Source: Allolobophora icterica
Taxonomy: Eukaryota; Annelida; Clitellata; Crassiclitellata; Lumbricidae
Length of the DNA stretch: 64,000 nt
Direction of reading: 5' to 3'
Assembly (NCBI GenBank): GCA_963556255.1
Contig: OY744605.1
Location: 33,389,463 to 33,453,462, forward strand
Positions 1-14,900 of the stretch are shown here, one piece after another. The notes under the pieces were generated by a model. The model ran no database searches, was not told where the DNA came from, and saw nothing but the letters and a program-made list of their open reading frames with translations. The position numbers and the translations under genes are program-made. Numbering within the stretch: the first letter of the stretch is position 1; every line of letters begins with the position of its first letter.

Positions 1-2912
1 AGCGCTTTACCTGTTGTTGGATATTACACCCGCTACTGTGAGAACAAAAGCCCCCACAGTCAGTATATAGCTATAGGATATAATAGCTTTGCAAAGAATG
101 CCAATTACTTCTTTTCAGTTTGAATTATTTATTACATAAGAATAAAAAAATAATGTCAGTACTGTTGACTGTACGATTTGCTAGATTAATTCTATGTAAA
201 CCAGCATCCTATAATTTAATCACTATTATATTATGGCCTGTGCTAACCTCCCTCTTCCAGTTTTCTTGGATCTTGGCTGTTACTCATTTTTAACATGCCC
301 TTCATGAAGATTGACATTATCTAGACTTTGGCAGGGCCGGCAGTAGCCCAAATGGTGCCCCAAGCAAAGCATACATTTGGCACCCTCTGAACCCCACTCC
401 ACGGTCCACCTCACGTCACAAAACACATTTTTTTGTGAAAATGGCGCCCCCTAGATTTTGGCAACTGCCTGCTTTGCCTGTGCCTAGGGCCGGCACTGCT
501 AGTGGGTGGTGAAAGCTATTTATTAATAAACAGTAGGTAGCCTGATACATTGAAAGGTCAGGATTGTTTCTTGTTATCTGAAAAGTTTGTGATGTTTGTT
601 GCTTCTAGTTTGGAATTTCTTATTTACTTGTTGCTTATAAGCACACAAATGGTTTTTGCCAGTTGCATATATATAGATACAGGATTTACAAACATGTACA
701 TATAGTAATATATGTCACGAGCAAAAGACAGCAGATGTATATATGTAATATATGTATATATATTTTAATCCTTAAGTTGTCTTTCCATCAGTGTTCAAAA
801 TATCTACTCGGTCTATACATTCTCCTTGTCTCGTCCTGCCATTGAACGGCCTGTGTCGCATATTTCTGCTATGGTTTGACTCCGGCTTTGGAGTCGGATG
901 CTGGGAATGGCCGCATTCATCTCGCTTTGCTATCGCTCTTTGCAGAGTTGCATTGATTTTGTTATCCATCTTTCTGTTCATCCTTATCGAGTGAACCGAA
1001 ATTGTTCTTCCGTTTTACTGATCGCTGCTACAGCAAGCTGATGCGCTTCAGCTGCAGGGCAGCCATTGAACGAGGCAGGGACGAGAGATGTATGTACAGA
1101 GGGGCAAGATGAGGGAGAGATGGTTATGCCATATCTGGCCTGGGGAAGGAAACATAGACAAAAAGAGGGACAAAAAGAGAGACAAACAAGGAGAGGGAGA
1201 GGCTTCATCAAGCTGGTAGGAAGGTAAGGAGATTAGCCCTGTTAGTTTCATTTCTCGGCTGTTGCCTTGGGGCCTATATTTCCATCTTTGGTGTCCGTAA
1301 TGCTAATGCAGGCAGCAGTTAAAAGGATTTTGATCGACTACTCTGGGGGTTATAATAATGCCCAGTGGCCATCACCTCCCTCCATAGTTCAGTCTCATTG
1401 GGATTGACTGTAATGTTGTTCCTTTTGTAACAAAATGGCTTTGATGTTGTTGGGCTACATTCAGTGAAGGCTCAGTGTTGCCAGTTGCCTTGTGTGTTTA
1501 TGAAATTCAAGTGTCTTCAGAACACTTCATCGTGATACTGAGCCATCTGTCATTATTGTCACTCTAAATTTGAATCCATCTCTGTGCCATAATAATCTGG
1601 TGTATAGGTCGAGTTATCAGATGAAAGGTCATCTGTGTGAGATGAGCCACGGAACTATGATGAAGCCATCTGTACAAGGCAGTAGACATAAAATAAGTGG
1701 TTTGGTGTATATTACAGCAATTAACATATCAATATGTAACTATGTAACTTATTGTATGAAATAAGTATCCTGTTTTATCCAATTAATCAACTATTTGTTT
1801 GTAAACAGAAGATCAAATTTTTTTGTCTGCAATTGCTGCTTTTATGTACGAATGAAATTCGAGTGGGATCTTTCATAAAAGAGTTTCACAGGCAATTTTC
1901 TGGATTTGCTTTGATGTAGACCTATTGATTTTCTCTCTTTTGGTTAATGCATTGATCGCTGCTTGGTTTTGATTTCCACAGAAGATTTTCCTTTACTGTG
2001 ATTGTGGTAAGACTGTTCTATGCAGTGCCACATATTTTCATGCTGAATAGTGAACAGAAGCACGTAATATTGTAAGCTGTCTCAAAAAGCCATTCTCTTT
2101 TGTGTCGCATTATACAGTGAAGTTTCTTTCGACTACCATCTTCTGAGAATGGGTATTTTGAGGAACAAATAGCTGGTCAGACCCTTCGGCCATCTCTGAG
2201 AGTCAGCCATTGATGTCAAGTGCAAGCACCTTCATCTTGTAAGCCTAGGCATAGTGGGTGTAAACAGCCACTTCTCTTCCTTGTCTTCTGATCCTGTCTT
2301 CAACAGCACACGGTCAATGTATTTAGTTTGTAGCAGAGCGTGCTTGAACAGAAATCCTGAAATATATGCGACTGTGCATGAGAAACCATCTCAGAGTCGG
2401 AAAAAATAAAACTGGGTCTGGTACTGCCAAGGCTTTCCTGACATAAAATTACTGAATAATTAGGTAATTGGATAGTTATATGCGTATTCCTTTGAAGCTG
2501 CCATCAACGAAATTTGTTCGAGATGGATATTTCCATGGCTTGGTCATTTGCATAATGATAGATGCAGATGACTTAAAATTATGGCATAAGACGGATATGT
2601 TTAATTAAGTTTTTGTTGCAGGGCATCACAATAAAATTGAAAATAGAAATACTTAGCGAAACTCTGCATGTGTACTCAGAATTTGATAACTAATACAAGA
2701 GAAGGAACATAAATATGCAAACAAATCATTTAAACTAAATATATGCTTAATTGCCTTCTGAGCATTTTTCTCACCACTAACGGTTCCCAAAAAAAGTTTG
2801 CGAAGGTTTTCTCAGTCATGGTCACACATCTTTCTGTTATGGATAGTGGAGCTATAAGAAAGGATGAATTGTTAACTTTTTAATTAAGTTTGTTACTAAT
2901 GAATCGTTTTAG
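1..2912 (+). other. NDRG intron or 5' flank, non-coding
   Basis: No exon could be supported here. The first recognisable NDRG exon at 2913 begins in mid-protein with an intron acceptor in front of it, so this stretch is most likely part of the preceding intron and the N-terminal exons lie before the window. Short open frames present here have no recognisable protein content. The only structured element I see is a small TIR element at 332-498. Confidence 0.5.
332..498. mobile_element. Short hAT-like TIR element (MITE)
   Basis: The left end reads CAGGGCCGGCAGT and the right end, read inward on the opposite strand, reads CAGTGCCGGCCCT. These are imperfect terminal inverted repeats of the CAG-G type common in hAT elements. 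The 167-bp body has no coding capacity. I see no convincing 8-bp target duplication (flanks gactttgg and ctagtggg), so either the ends are slightly misplaced or the copy is old. Confidence 0.45.
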
Positions 2913-2973
2913 AATCAAAGAGGTGGTTTGTTTTGGTGAAGGAGCTGGAGCGAATATTTTGGCCAGATTTGCG
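2913..2973 (+). CDS. NDRG: NDRG exon: nucleophile-elbow strand
   Basis: This 61-bp exon begins after ttttag and ends before gtaggc. It takes one leading base of a split codon and leaves phase 0. It encodes IKEVVCFGEGAGANILARFA, which matches the NDRG segment around the elbow where true hydrolases have G-x-S-x-G. The serine is replaced, as is normal in NDRG proteins. Confidence 0.9.
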
Positions 2974-5900
2974 GTAGGCATGTTGTATCTGAAATTTGTA
3001 ATTAACAATGTTATCTAGTAATTTCTTTTCAATAATGCTTTTAAAAAATTTTAGTTTTAGTTTGTCTAATTGTTTAAATCAAACTGCATGACTTTATTAA
3101 CCAACGTAATTCTTCTATGCTAGATTTTGAATTTGATTATTTTGTTAGAATTCAGAATTTGAAGTGTTCAATCTTGAATCTACCATTAATTGTTAAGTGC
3201 TATTTGTGGAATCGCAAGAATTCATTGAGATCCGGAAAGATTCTTGGCTGCAGTTAAAAGCAATGACCTGGGGTTAGATTGCTGGTGTTCAGTGGACCAG
3301 CGAGTCCAAACTGCTGAGTGGTAGCGATGGTTCCAGTGTAAAGAGTGAACTTTGAACTCATTTGGGAGTAATTATGAGACTATTCTTCGCCACCTGGGGG
3401 CCTTGTTAAGTTGTTTTTAGCTCAGAAATGCAAAGCAAATCAATTACAAATTTGGTGAACAGTGCCCTAAAGGGACAGTACTGCATACACATGCCATGTA
3501 CATTGACCTGGTCGGCGCAGAGTGGAATTCGCAAGTGGGAAGTGTGCAGACGGAGAAGGGCCCCATATGGGCAGACGGAGAAGGGCCCCATATGGGCAGA
3601 CGGAGAAGGGCCCCATATGGGCAGACGGCGAAGGGCCCCATATAGTTCACATTTCTGTTGTCTTTCAAAACTTTTTAAATTGACTGATAGCTGATTTATT
3701 GTTTATATACGATTAAATTGCGGGCTTTCTTCAACAAACAACTCGTGCCGAGTGCATTGTTATGAGTGGAACTTAGTGGAATGGACACTGGGGAATTTTT
3801 TCATCCAGTCTATTAAAAGCTTTTCCCTGTGGTTGCAGTCAGTTCCAAGTGATGAATTATGCACCAGACTGGGAGCAGGCAGCTTTGTATTTTGTACTGA
3901 TAAATCATTTTAAATGATTCACAAGATGGAGCACCAATGATCAGTTAACAGAAATTATACACAGCGGCTGGGTCTTTGTTGTACACCAGGAGCACCTTAT
4001 TACATTGATCATTATAAAACGAGTTCAGATGCTACACAGTACAACAGGTAGATGTCGTTATTTTGCTACTGTGGTGTAACAATGGTGCATTATGAGAGTT
4101 CGTTAGTGTTTGCCTAGTTTATATCTGCTGTAACAGCTCTCAATGATAGGTTGCTTATACAGAGGCTTTGTATTGTAAAATCTGATTGATTATCTGCCAG
4201 GTTAGTTAACACTTTAATGATGAGGTTGTACTGAAAGCAACTGGGAAACCAAAGCAGCTTGTCATTAAAGCATAAACAGCTTTCAAAAGTCTGGCAGTGT
4301 AATGGATTGGTGTTTGAAACTATGGTTATGCTGCGTCTGCCATGGATCCAATATTTGGTTCAGAATAGATACTGAAATTGGTCTAAATCATTCATTCATT
4401 CATAAAATTTAATATAGTGCACCTTCAAGAATCAGCAAATCAGCAATTTAACATGTTTGAATACAGCAGCATACCTGAGAATTGAGTGATGTTGAAGTAA
4501 GATTTTAAGAATCAAACCTACAAAAGTGTGCATTCAGCACTTTGACAAACCCTCATGCACAGCCTTGACAGTAGAGATGAAAAATTCTTAGACTCTGTGG
4601 TCCGTAACCGACAATAACAAATTTGCCTAAGTTACTGTGTGCATTAATGAGCATTAATGGTTCTGCATTTACCTGTCATTTTACCAATAAATTTAATTAT
4701 GCTGAAATCCAAATGCAAATGGCAGCAAGATTGACACTGTTTATGAAACTTATACCTGAATCGAGTGTTGGACCATGAGCTATAGATGGTTATTTTCTGA
4801 ATGATGCTGAATTTCATGTAGATGTGAATTTGGCACTTTGTGATTTTTGCAGATGGAAAATACCCATCGTGTTCTCGGCGTTTGTCTTCTGCACACTACT
4901 GGAACCACAGCCGGCCTGTTGGAGTCACTCAAAGACAAGGTGATCAGACTTAAAAGGCAGTGGTCTGTGACCTCAGTTCATCTGTTTTTGACATGGACTT
5001 TTTCCTCTGTTTCACTTTTGCACAGATACAATCACCAACATCAAATGTCATAAATTGGAAATATGAAGCCCATATCGGAATATTGTGATATGGGCATCAT
5101 ATGTTTTATATATCATGTTGCTGTTGGGGATACATTCTTGTCTTACTTCCATTTTCATTTGAAAGTATTCTGTGATCTTTCTGTCTATTTTTATGACACT
5201 TGATGATTTTTATCAATTGCTCTGCATTTTGCATCTCTCTCCACATTGCATCAGGTCATATGCTGTAAAATGCTTGTTTGAAGTCTATGAAGTTGGCTGT
5301 ATGGCTGTGTTCTATGCTTCTCTCAATTATCTGTCTCATTGTGAATAGTTGATCAATTGTGCTTCTTCGTGGTCTGAACCTGGCTTGCTCTTCTCCAAGT
5401 GCTCTCTCAGCTTACTGCTTCATTCTGTTTTGTATCATTTTGGTGAAAACTTTCCTGGAATGCTCTGTAGGCTAATGCCTCCATAATTTTTGCAGTTTTA
5501 TGGATTTCCTTTTGTTCTGTATATAGATTGTCGATTTTTGCCCAGTCTTTTGGTATATCTTCCTCTTGTTGAATCTTTGTAACAAGTTTAGCATAGCTTT
5601 GGCAACTGTTTCTCCTCCACCTTGAAGTAGTTCTGTAGTGATTCTATCCGTGCGTGTGGTGCTTTATTCTTTGTCATTTTGTAGATAGCATCTCTTGTCT
5701 CTTGTTGTAAAAATTTTGGCATCTGTTCTTCTATGTTGTTTATGGGACAGAACCATAGGGTCATTATGTGTGTTGACATTTAGTAGTTTGAAATGTTTCA
5801 TCCATCCTTTCTGTATGCTTGCATTGTGTACTGGGACTTTACCATTTGCATCTTTGATTGATGCAACTTTTAGCTCAGATTGTCCAATAAGTAGTTTTAT

Positions 5901-8900
5901 CTTGTTATTTACTTCTTGCATTCTATTTATCTTGAAAGCTTCCTCGGCTTCTGTGCATTGTTGCTCCATCCAGTTGTTTTTGTCTCGTTGCAGTTTCCTT
6001 CTGATTTCTCTAGTGAACCAGTTAAATTGTTTCCGGTCCGCAGTATAAGCTTGTTGTTTGGCTATGTTTCTTCCTTCTTTAGTAGTATATTTGTTGGATG
6101 TATTGATTTGTATTCTTGTTTTTTCCACAAGTTGTAATAATTCGTCTAATATCCATTGGTCTTTTGGTTTCTTGCAAGCTCTTCCGACTTTGTTGTTGGC
6201 TGCTGTTTGTATTCCTTTTTGTATATTTTACCACATAAGTTCTTTGCTGTGCTGATCGTTGATCTGTAAGTTCCTCTCTGTCTCGTCTTTGTAGTTTTGT
6301 GGGATGTCTTTATTCATCAGTTTCTTGGTATCATACTTTATGTTCTTTGTAGGTCGGATTCCACTCCTTAACTCCTTAATTTGGCTATTATTAGCTTGTG
6401 ATCTGAACCTATTAGCACATCGAACTACTGTTTTTCACATTTGAGCTCCATCTTTGTTTATTATGATGTAGTCTATCGGTTATGTGTATTTCCATCGGGT
6501 GATGTCCGTGTCCATTTCCTTTGTGGTTTCTTTTGTTTGAGGAAAGTGTTCAACATCTTCAAGTTGTTTTTAGCACAGAACTTGTGGAGTTTCTCTCCGC
6601 TTTCATTCGTGTCTCCCCATCCGAATTTACCAGTGGTGCCTCTCCAGGTATCTCTGTCTCCAACATTAGCACAACAATAATGCTTTGCCTTTCCAAACTG
6701 ATAGACTGACTTGAATTTAAGAGTTTAACATGTGCTATGTTTGATAATAGGTTATGCGCTGGAAACTGGATACAATTGGAATGAACCCATCAGCTGAAAA
6801 CTACCTATTGCTGCATCGATTTGGAGCGGTATGTTTAAATTAATTCTAGCAAGTTCTAGATATGTGCACAAAACTTGATTGCATGGCAGAACGTTTCATC
6901 AATTTTGTAAACCTAGTTAAATTGGTGTTCAGACTGTTTAAACACTTCAGAAAACAGTCAACAGTAATTTATTAGTTTGTAAACATTTTTGATGGGTTGC
7001 AGTGGCAACTCTATCCTCAGTGGCAGCAATGTAGGGCAGCAAAGCGACCTTTTAGTACTCGGGCTGCAGCAGTGTAGGACTGTAGCATGAGCATTCAGCC
7101 AGCTCACAGATTTTTATGGAAAATGGATTCAACCTGGATTCAAGGTCATAATAGAATCATGGGATGTCTGACAGTTTATTCCCACAACAGGACCAAACAA
7201 TGTATCATTGTTTTTACTTGAAATCTGTCACCTGTTGTCTCAGTTGCAGACTGCAGATGGCAGGGCTTATGGTCATCGATCGGAGTGGACACCGATCGAT
7301 GACCATACAGTTTGGTGTCTGCTGCTGACCATCTGGTCGCGTTAACTGTAGAATTCTGAAATATGTGTTTGGACAAAAAGCACCTTAATTCCGCCAGGGA
7401 ACACAGAATCGAATTTCAGTGTTTGTAGACTAGCTGTTTAGTTCCTACTGATCTAATTTTTCAGCTTGTCTTACTTTCAATAATTTATGTGAAAGAGACC
7501 AATATTTTATTGCCCCATCTTGCAGACAAGGTAAGCTTAACGTATAGAGTGAGGCAAGGGTATAGTGACAAGGCTATTGGTAATTTATTATGTGCATGTC
7601 TCGGCGGGGGGGGGGGTCATAATTGCCCATGGTCCTGGAGTTCAAGGATCTTTCTGGATGAGTACTATACTTTAAAGAGATGCTAAAATTCCACTTTCAC
7701 TTAGCAGTCAGTGTTTGATATCGCTAAATAATTATCCAACACACTGGATGAACTAACTCATCAATGTGGCACCTGTTGCACACCCTGTACAGGTCTTTCA
7801 CTCAACACTGAAATCACTTTGATTGATTCTACAAATCTTACTCTGACTCTCTTCCTCTTAGCTCTCTCATCTACCTCTCTCATCGCTCTAATTCTGAACA
7901 ACATCTATGGTAACCATTTGAATGACAAGGCCTGAAACGTAGATCTTGACCTGGAACCAAATCTGACTTGACCTGCTATCAATTCTGTTTTGACTTTAAA
8001 TAAGTGGGTTCCCACAACTTATCTTCTTTGGGTGATGGCAGAATCTTGAGATTACAGTTATGAAGGTTGACGTAACTGGCAATGCCAACCTTAAGATGTT
8101 GTTAAACTTTACATAATATCCAGACATTTGATTCAACAGACAAAACTACTAGTTCAGAGGTTTTAAAGCTATCTATTTATATCAATTGACGGCACTCCAA
8201 GAACAGATTGAACAAAATCAGTCCCAAGCTGATGCTTTGGCCTTGTCATGCATATTCAGTGCATGATTCTCCTGTAAGCTTGTTATTTATCATAAAAATC
8301 CATTTCTGTCAAGCAATGCTTCAAAATTTAATTTGCAGTCTTGATGATGGTGAGTTTATCACAGGCATAGAGGTGATGATCGACAAAGGATGAGGAAATG
8401 AGTTTGCTGAATGGGGAGATGTAAAGAGTGAGCAGCAGGGGAGTATCCTTCTCCTCTCACTCCTTCCAGATGCATTAAATTATGTATATGACACCATCAC
8501 CCAGGTCTTTCCTCTGTATTTGGAATATCATGCACTGCCCTATCTTTTATAAAGTCATACCTTTCATCACATTCATTCACTGTTAATGCTGCTGGACACA
8601 CAATTAATTTGCACACCCTCACCCCTGGTGTTCCTCAAGGATCCGTCCTCTGCTATTCATTCTTTACACCTCCCCACTCAGCTAACTCAATTCTTCATCC
8701 TCTGTCAATCATCACAACTCTTCATGTCTTTTTCCCTTCATTCTTCCTGATGCACTAAATCATATATGTAACATCCGTCACCCAGATATCAGCCTGGATG
8801 ACCTACATCCTAAACCCTTCAAAAACAGAATTGTTCATTATTGGCTTCTGTGAGCAATTGAGCAAACTAATCTATCCTTCCGACCCTTACAACAGATCTC

Positions 8901-11900
8901 ACTTCTCCCACGTCTTACTCTTCTCCTGTCTGCAATCTTCAAATCATCTTTGTGACCTTCGTCGACTGTGCCCAATACTTGACTACAAGACCACCTGCAC
9001 AATAACAACCTCAATTGTTCATTCCAAATTTCGACTACTATAACTCCCTTGTCTGCAACATCGACTCTTCTCAAATAAAATGCCTGTAAACAGTCCAGAA
9101 TGCTCTTGCCTGCTCAGTCACCATAACTCCCAAACACCACCATATAACCCCGGTAATTCTCATATCACTTCATTAGATAAAAGTCCTACAGTGCATCAAT
9201 TACAAAATTCTATCTCTTACCTACAATGCCCTTCAAACCTCTCAACCCTCTTACATTCGCCAGCAATTCACCATCCAACCACCCAGATCTACTCGCTCAT
9301 CATCACACCTTTCTTTGTCTTGGCCTCTAATCTCCTTCTCTCTGAACTCCTGCAACCGCTTCTTGATATGCAGTGCACCAGCTCTTTGGAGTGAACTCCC
9401 AAAAGATCTCCATCAGTAGCTTTCCACTCATGACTGAAACCGAACTCTTCAAGCTACCCTGATTCTACTCCTGCGCCACCACACGACCGCCATCATCAAC
9501 GATTTCTACCATAGCACCCTGCTTTCTCCTCATCTTTACTTCCCCGGATCATGACCTGGCAGCTGAATAGACCAAACAACCTGGCTATTGCAGACTTGAT
9601 TTGATATAGTGTTGGTTGAATAAACTGGTATCCCTGATGTGGATTTTGCGGGACGCTGAGAAATTTCTGGGATGTGCATTACATGAGTCTATGGAAATAT
9701 TGTTTGAGTAGTATTTTTTCTTCTGAAGTTTTTTACTCTTTTGTTTCTGCAATAAATCATTAATTATGTTTCTTTACTAAGTACTGTATAGTTGCTCCAT
9801 CTGAGTTGAGAGTGGTGTTTTGGGGTTTGTTTGTTTGTTTTTGTTGAGCTATGTTTACAATCTTCACCTTGAAGTTCGTAAGAAACAAAGTGACCCACTA
9901 ATCAAAGTCACTGTTCTTGATACTTTGTGCTTTTGATGTGAGAAGAGATCTCTCAAGCACTTACTCTGCTTCCTTGAGGCTACTTTGAAGCCAACCCTTA
10001 TTCCCTGCTTCAAAAGAGTCATTTTAATTGCATAACTGATTAGCTGGAGTTCATGCAAGCATTGCTTCTCATCACTGAGGGATCACTCAATTAAACAGTA
10101 AAGGCCTGAGCAGACAGGCTGCTTTGAAAACAAGTGGACAGAAACTAGGCTCCAACTTCTGATGCTCAGGTTAAAGGCTGTATGAAAGGAGAAGCTGAAA
10201 ATGTTTTGCTTTTCTGAACTGGTGCACATAGCCATCACGGCTGACTTTTCTGCTGGACTCTCTGTTGTCTAGCACTCAACTATCAGTAATTTATGACAGT
10301 AGGCACCATTACAGCTGCAGCTGCAACATCTTGTATGAAAGAGTGTCCTGTTTTTGACAGCTGTTCCCTGCCTCTTCATTTGTGCATCTAGCTTATTGCC
10401 TAACATCTATGTTCTCATGTTTTGTGATTCACCAAGATTTGCTAGATATCTGCTATCGACTGTAACTGCGTGCTCTAAAGCATTCAGTGGCAGAATTGCG
10501 TCGTTGAGATAACTGCGCAGTTATCAGTATTCGCATCAGTGGTTCAGTAAAGCTTTGTTGTGATGCTGAATCCATGGCTTCCATGTCAAATGCTGTGAGT
10601 GGTGAAAGGGTGCCACCGAATGAATTGTATTTATTTCTGATGTTCAAAGCCATGCAGACTATTGCTGGTGGTGTTTAGAATGATCCTTCAAATCCTTGAG
10701 AACATGGGCTTTGATGGTCCAGATCTGAGGGTTAATACCATTTTATCTTACTGCTTATTTTGACTTTTAGAGTCAAAGTAATAAGTGGCCACATCAAAAT
10801 AAATTTTACTTTCACTGAAGATCAAATATTATTTATTTTACTATTAGTTACTGGCCTGGTTATAATGCAAATTACATAAACGGTTGCACTGTAAAACGAA
10901 ATTGTGTCCAAATGCAATAATAACCAAAACAAGAAACCTTTAAAATCTGATGCTGGAATGTGATTTTCGAAAAAGGAAAGTCTTCGAAAAGGAATTATCT
11001 GATGAATGCTACAGCTAGTTTCACACTTATGCATGTTAAGCTAACGTAGAACAGACTGCTGCAGTCTATGCAATATTGTGCAGTGCAATAATCCTACAGA
11101 AATTGTTTGAACTGTTACGAAGTGATTAAATGACCAATGCAATAGCATGGAAGTATTTCTAAGCCAGCAAAGCATCTGAGTGCAAACTATTTCAATATTA
11201 TGACTTAGTCATGTTGTCTCTGGTAATCAGGTTATATGAGCACGTCTGATTCAATGTCTTAATAGAACAGCGTATAAATACTCTGAATATATGAGTGAAT
11301 CAGTAAGTGAATTAGCGAGTAAATGCGCATGCGAGCGATCGAGGGAGGGCAGAAGGGAGGACACAAATGAAAAAATAAATGAAGCAACTTTAGTCCAGCA
11401 TTAAGAAATGATTGCACAGCTTGTTAGGTGCTTGGTCTAACATGCTGTAACGGAGAGTCTTCCAGTAGCATAAGCTAAGATTAACGAGACTTGAGACCAT
11501 AGTTGCAAAAATAATGGACAGCTTCGTATGAAAGGTTGCATACATTTTTGACCACTAGACTGTAGTCAGTAAAGTTATATTCTAAGAAATTACCATACAT
11601 TGCCATATGTTTGACAGTTTCAACCAATTAGGACAGAATACTAGAGAAGTTTGCATAATGCCAGCAGTCATTTAATTTTATAAATTGTTGTTTCACGAAG
11701 TTAAACCAGATTTGCATAGCTCTAGAATTATTCTCTTACAAAATGAGCCACTGATTTTCAAATTACCTCTTCAACTGTCTGTATTTTCATGCTATCGTCG
11801 GATGGAAAATGATGTTACTCAAACAGACGAAGGTATGACTATTGTTATTTCTGTATGTACAGTTTATCGAGAAATTTCAGATTTAGTTTAATCAGTAGAT

Positions 11901-14900
11901 AAATCTCACTGGATGCCATTTCTTCGAATCTATGATGCCATTCAATGTTGTTAGGTGGAAATCATGACATGTCCTAGCATTGTCATGGATTCAGTAGGCC
12001 TAATTGCTTTGTATCCAAGTGTGTGTGGGGAATCAAGACCTCCCTGGGACCATGAGCAAGTCCCTAGCACATGCTGCTTTGCACCATCAGTTAGTTCTTG
12101 TTGTTATATTATATATAAGAAATTAAATTAATCAAATATGTTACATTACTGTTGGGAATTTGGTTCATTTTTGCAGATCACAGTGCCTCGTTTTGCTGTC
12201 TTATAACCACTTTCTATTCATTGTTTCTTTCACACTGGGAGCGCCTCTGATTAACGAACACTGCGAGAGGCGCTTTATAAATGTTCCTATACAATACAGT
12301 ACAATACACAATGGAAACAGTTGAGTGCCAGATTAGATTTGTGATCAGTCTGTTATTTGCTGATTTTGAAGAGATTCTAGATTCTTCTTTTCAAACCATA
12401 AATGATTTTGCTGAATGAAAATGGTTTCAATTGTTTTCACTAGTTCTCTAAGGCAACAGACAAAGAAGAGTTAAAGACCATTGTTGAGAGTTACCAAGAC
12501 ACTCTTCGAACTAAAGCCAATCCGAGAAACCTTAAGAAATTCGTTGAAGCATTCCTTAAGTGAGTACTTGATAGAATGGTACATTGTTCTCAAATGTTTG
12601 GCAATGAAAGTAGAAACTGTAAATGGAAGATGTGATAAATGTTTGTGTTTGCTTGACAGGTGACATCCCTCAGCAACAAACTGTACTTCTGCTAGCACTA
12701 CAGTATAATTAAAATGCTGTTATATAACATCTTTTATCACCTTATTAAGTATGTTCTGTTTGATTATAACATTTGTTTTAATATTTCATTTGAACGCTTT
12801 GAACAGAGGTCAAATATTTACCACTCAGTTGTAATTGCATTGCATGGTAGACTTTAACTCAACAGTTAGACAATTGGTACATATCTGCATATCTGACAGT
12901 CAGCAACAATTTACAATGTCTTAACATAACTGTGATGTATATGTACTGGTTACTCCTTGATATCTGAAGCAGATTTGGATAGCTTGACACTTCTGTTAAG
13001 GTCATCCAGTGAGGATGTCTGCAAAGATGCCAACTTCTTCAGCCAGCCAACAGACCTGTGTTGAGTTTGATTAGAGGCCTTTTGCTGGAGCAGTAGTGTC
13101 AAAGTACCCAACCTCATAGCACAGTTAGCCTTGCAGTATCAACAAGATAGCCTAATCTATGCCTTAATACTCTGCTGAAATGAGGATATCAGCAAAGAGG
13201 GGTGGGAAGAGTAATGCCAAATAAGGACACGGTGGAGGGAAGGGTCCAGAGGCGGGCACTTATTGCAGATGTCCTTTATGAATGACCCTTAACATCTCCG
13301 TTGGCAACTATCATTACTTTTACATACTAGTGAGTGAAAAAGTTATGTTTACCTTAAAGCCATGAGCAATTTATTTTGTTGAACATTGTTTGTTTCTGGA
13401 CTCCCATTATAATTTAATTACTGGTTAGTTAGCCTATGTTATTGATGATCAGACATTACTATTTGTTAAAATGTTACTTTTCTATTCATCAAAAAAATGG
13501 TTCTGTTCATTTCACGTATATAAAAATAAACTGAAAACTATATTAATATTTTCTTTTTCAGACGTACCAATATTGCTGACACCATCAAGAAACTGAAGTA
13601 AGCTGCACTGGTTTCTGACAGTGGAAATTAAAATATTTATAAAATACTAGTATTTTGTCATTGTGATTGTATTTGTAAATTTATGTAGCACCACTTCAAG
13701 AAAATATTGTAGGTGCTCTGGACTAGAGAGTGACACGGTAATGGGGAAAGCGGTATTACCGCGGTAAAAACCGCGGTAATCATGTCAGAACCGGCGGTAA
13801 TACCGTGGGGATGGTATAAAGGCTTACGGTAATACCATGGGGATGGAAATAATATCACGGTAATTACCGCGGTAACGGTTTTAACATTGTCCACTGCATG
13901 AAATAATTAGTATTTACTTTTTAATGGGTCCGCTTTTTCAATGTCTTTGCATTGCTCTATATCACTGAAACCTTGAATATTCGATTTCTTTCCACCTTCC
14001 AGGCCGTCTTGAGTGTTTAAGAGTGAGCACATATATATCATAATTTGAATTTGAAGTATGCTCTGTTTTAAAAGCTGTTACTGTTTCAGTTGTGAGCATT
14101 ATCTGTTTTTGAATGGGGACAGACTAGATGGGGATGGGGTGGGGATGGGGACAGACCTGATGGGGATGGGGTGGGGATGGGGACAGAACCACGGGAATGG
14201 GGTGGGGATGGAGAGAAATTCTGTCCCCGTGTCACTCTCTACTCTGGACCTGACAAAATAAAACCACAGTTGAATAGAATATTTTCAATACTGATGGAAA
14301 TGAGGCTAAGACAGACCAAGAAGCTTAAGTCACGGATTGCAAGGTAGCATATTCCAAAAAGATCGGCCAACAGTAGGAAAAATTTTATGCAGGGCCACGG
14401 AAGTTCAGGTAGCGGTACAACAAAGTCACCCTGCATAACAGGGTGAAGAAATCTGTGGCCAGAAATGAAAGAGAGTGAGATGAATAGCTTTGTATATAGT
14501 AAGCCAATCACTAGATGATGAGCTTCAGACTGCAAATGAACTTCAATGGATATCCCAAACTGTTACAGTTAACCATTTTCACCTTGGCTTATGCGATGAC
14601 TCATAAGTCAAGCGCCATTTAACGTAAACTGAACATGAATTGAAAGCTAATAATAAGCTTGTGAATAAGCGACAGTTTAAGGTTTGAGATGTGCAGCGGG
14701 TTTGAGATGTCTGAAGGTACGCAATATAAACTGCCTTGATGAGAGAAGACAGGTAAAGAAAATCTGATTATTGCACAGGGTACTCATGTTACTTCTACTG
14801 CACCAACATCTGTTATTATGGCCTACGATGCTTTCAAAAGTTCACAGACAATCCGGGCTTCAAACTTTCACCTCACAAGATTTATAGTTTAGCATTTACT

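Noticed and set aside
332..506. 8-bp target duplication for the element at 332-498
   Set aside because: Flanks gactttgg and ctagtggg match at only about half the positions; reported without a TSD.
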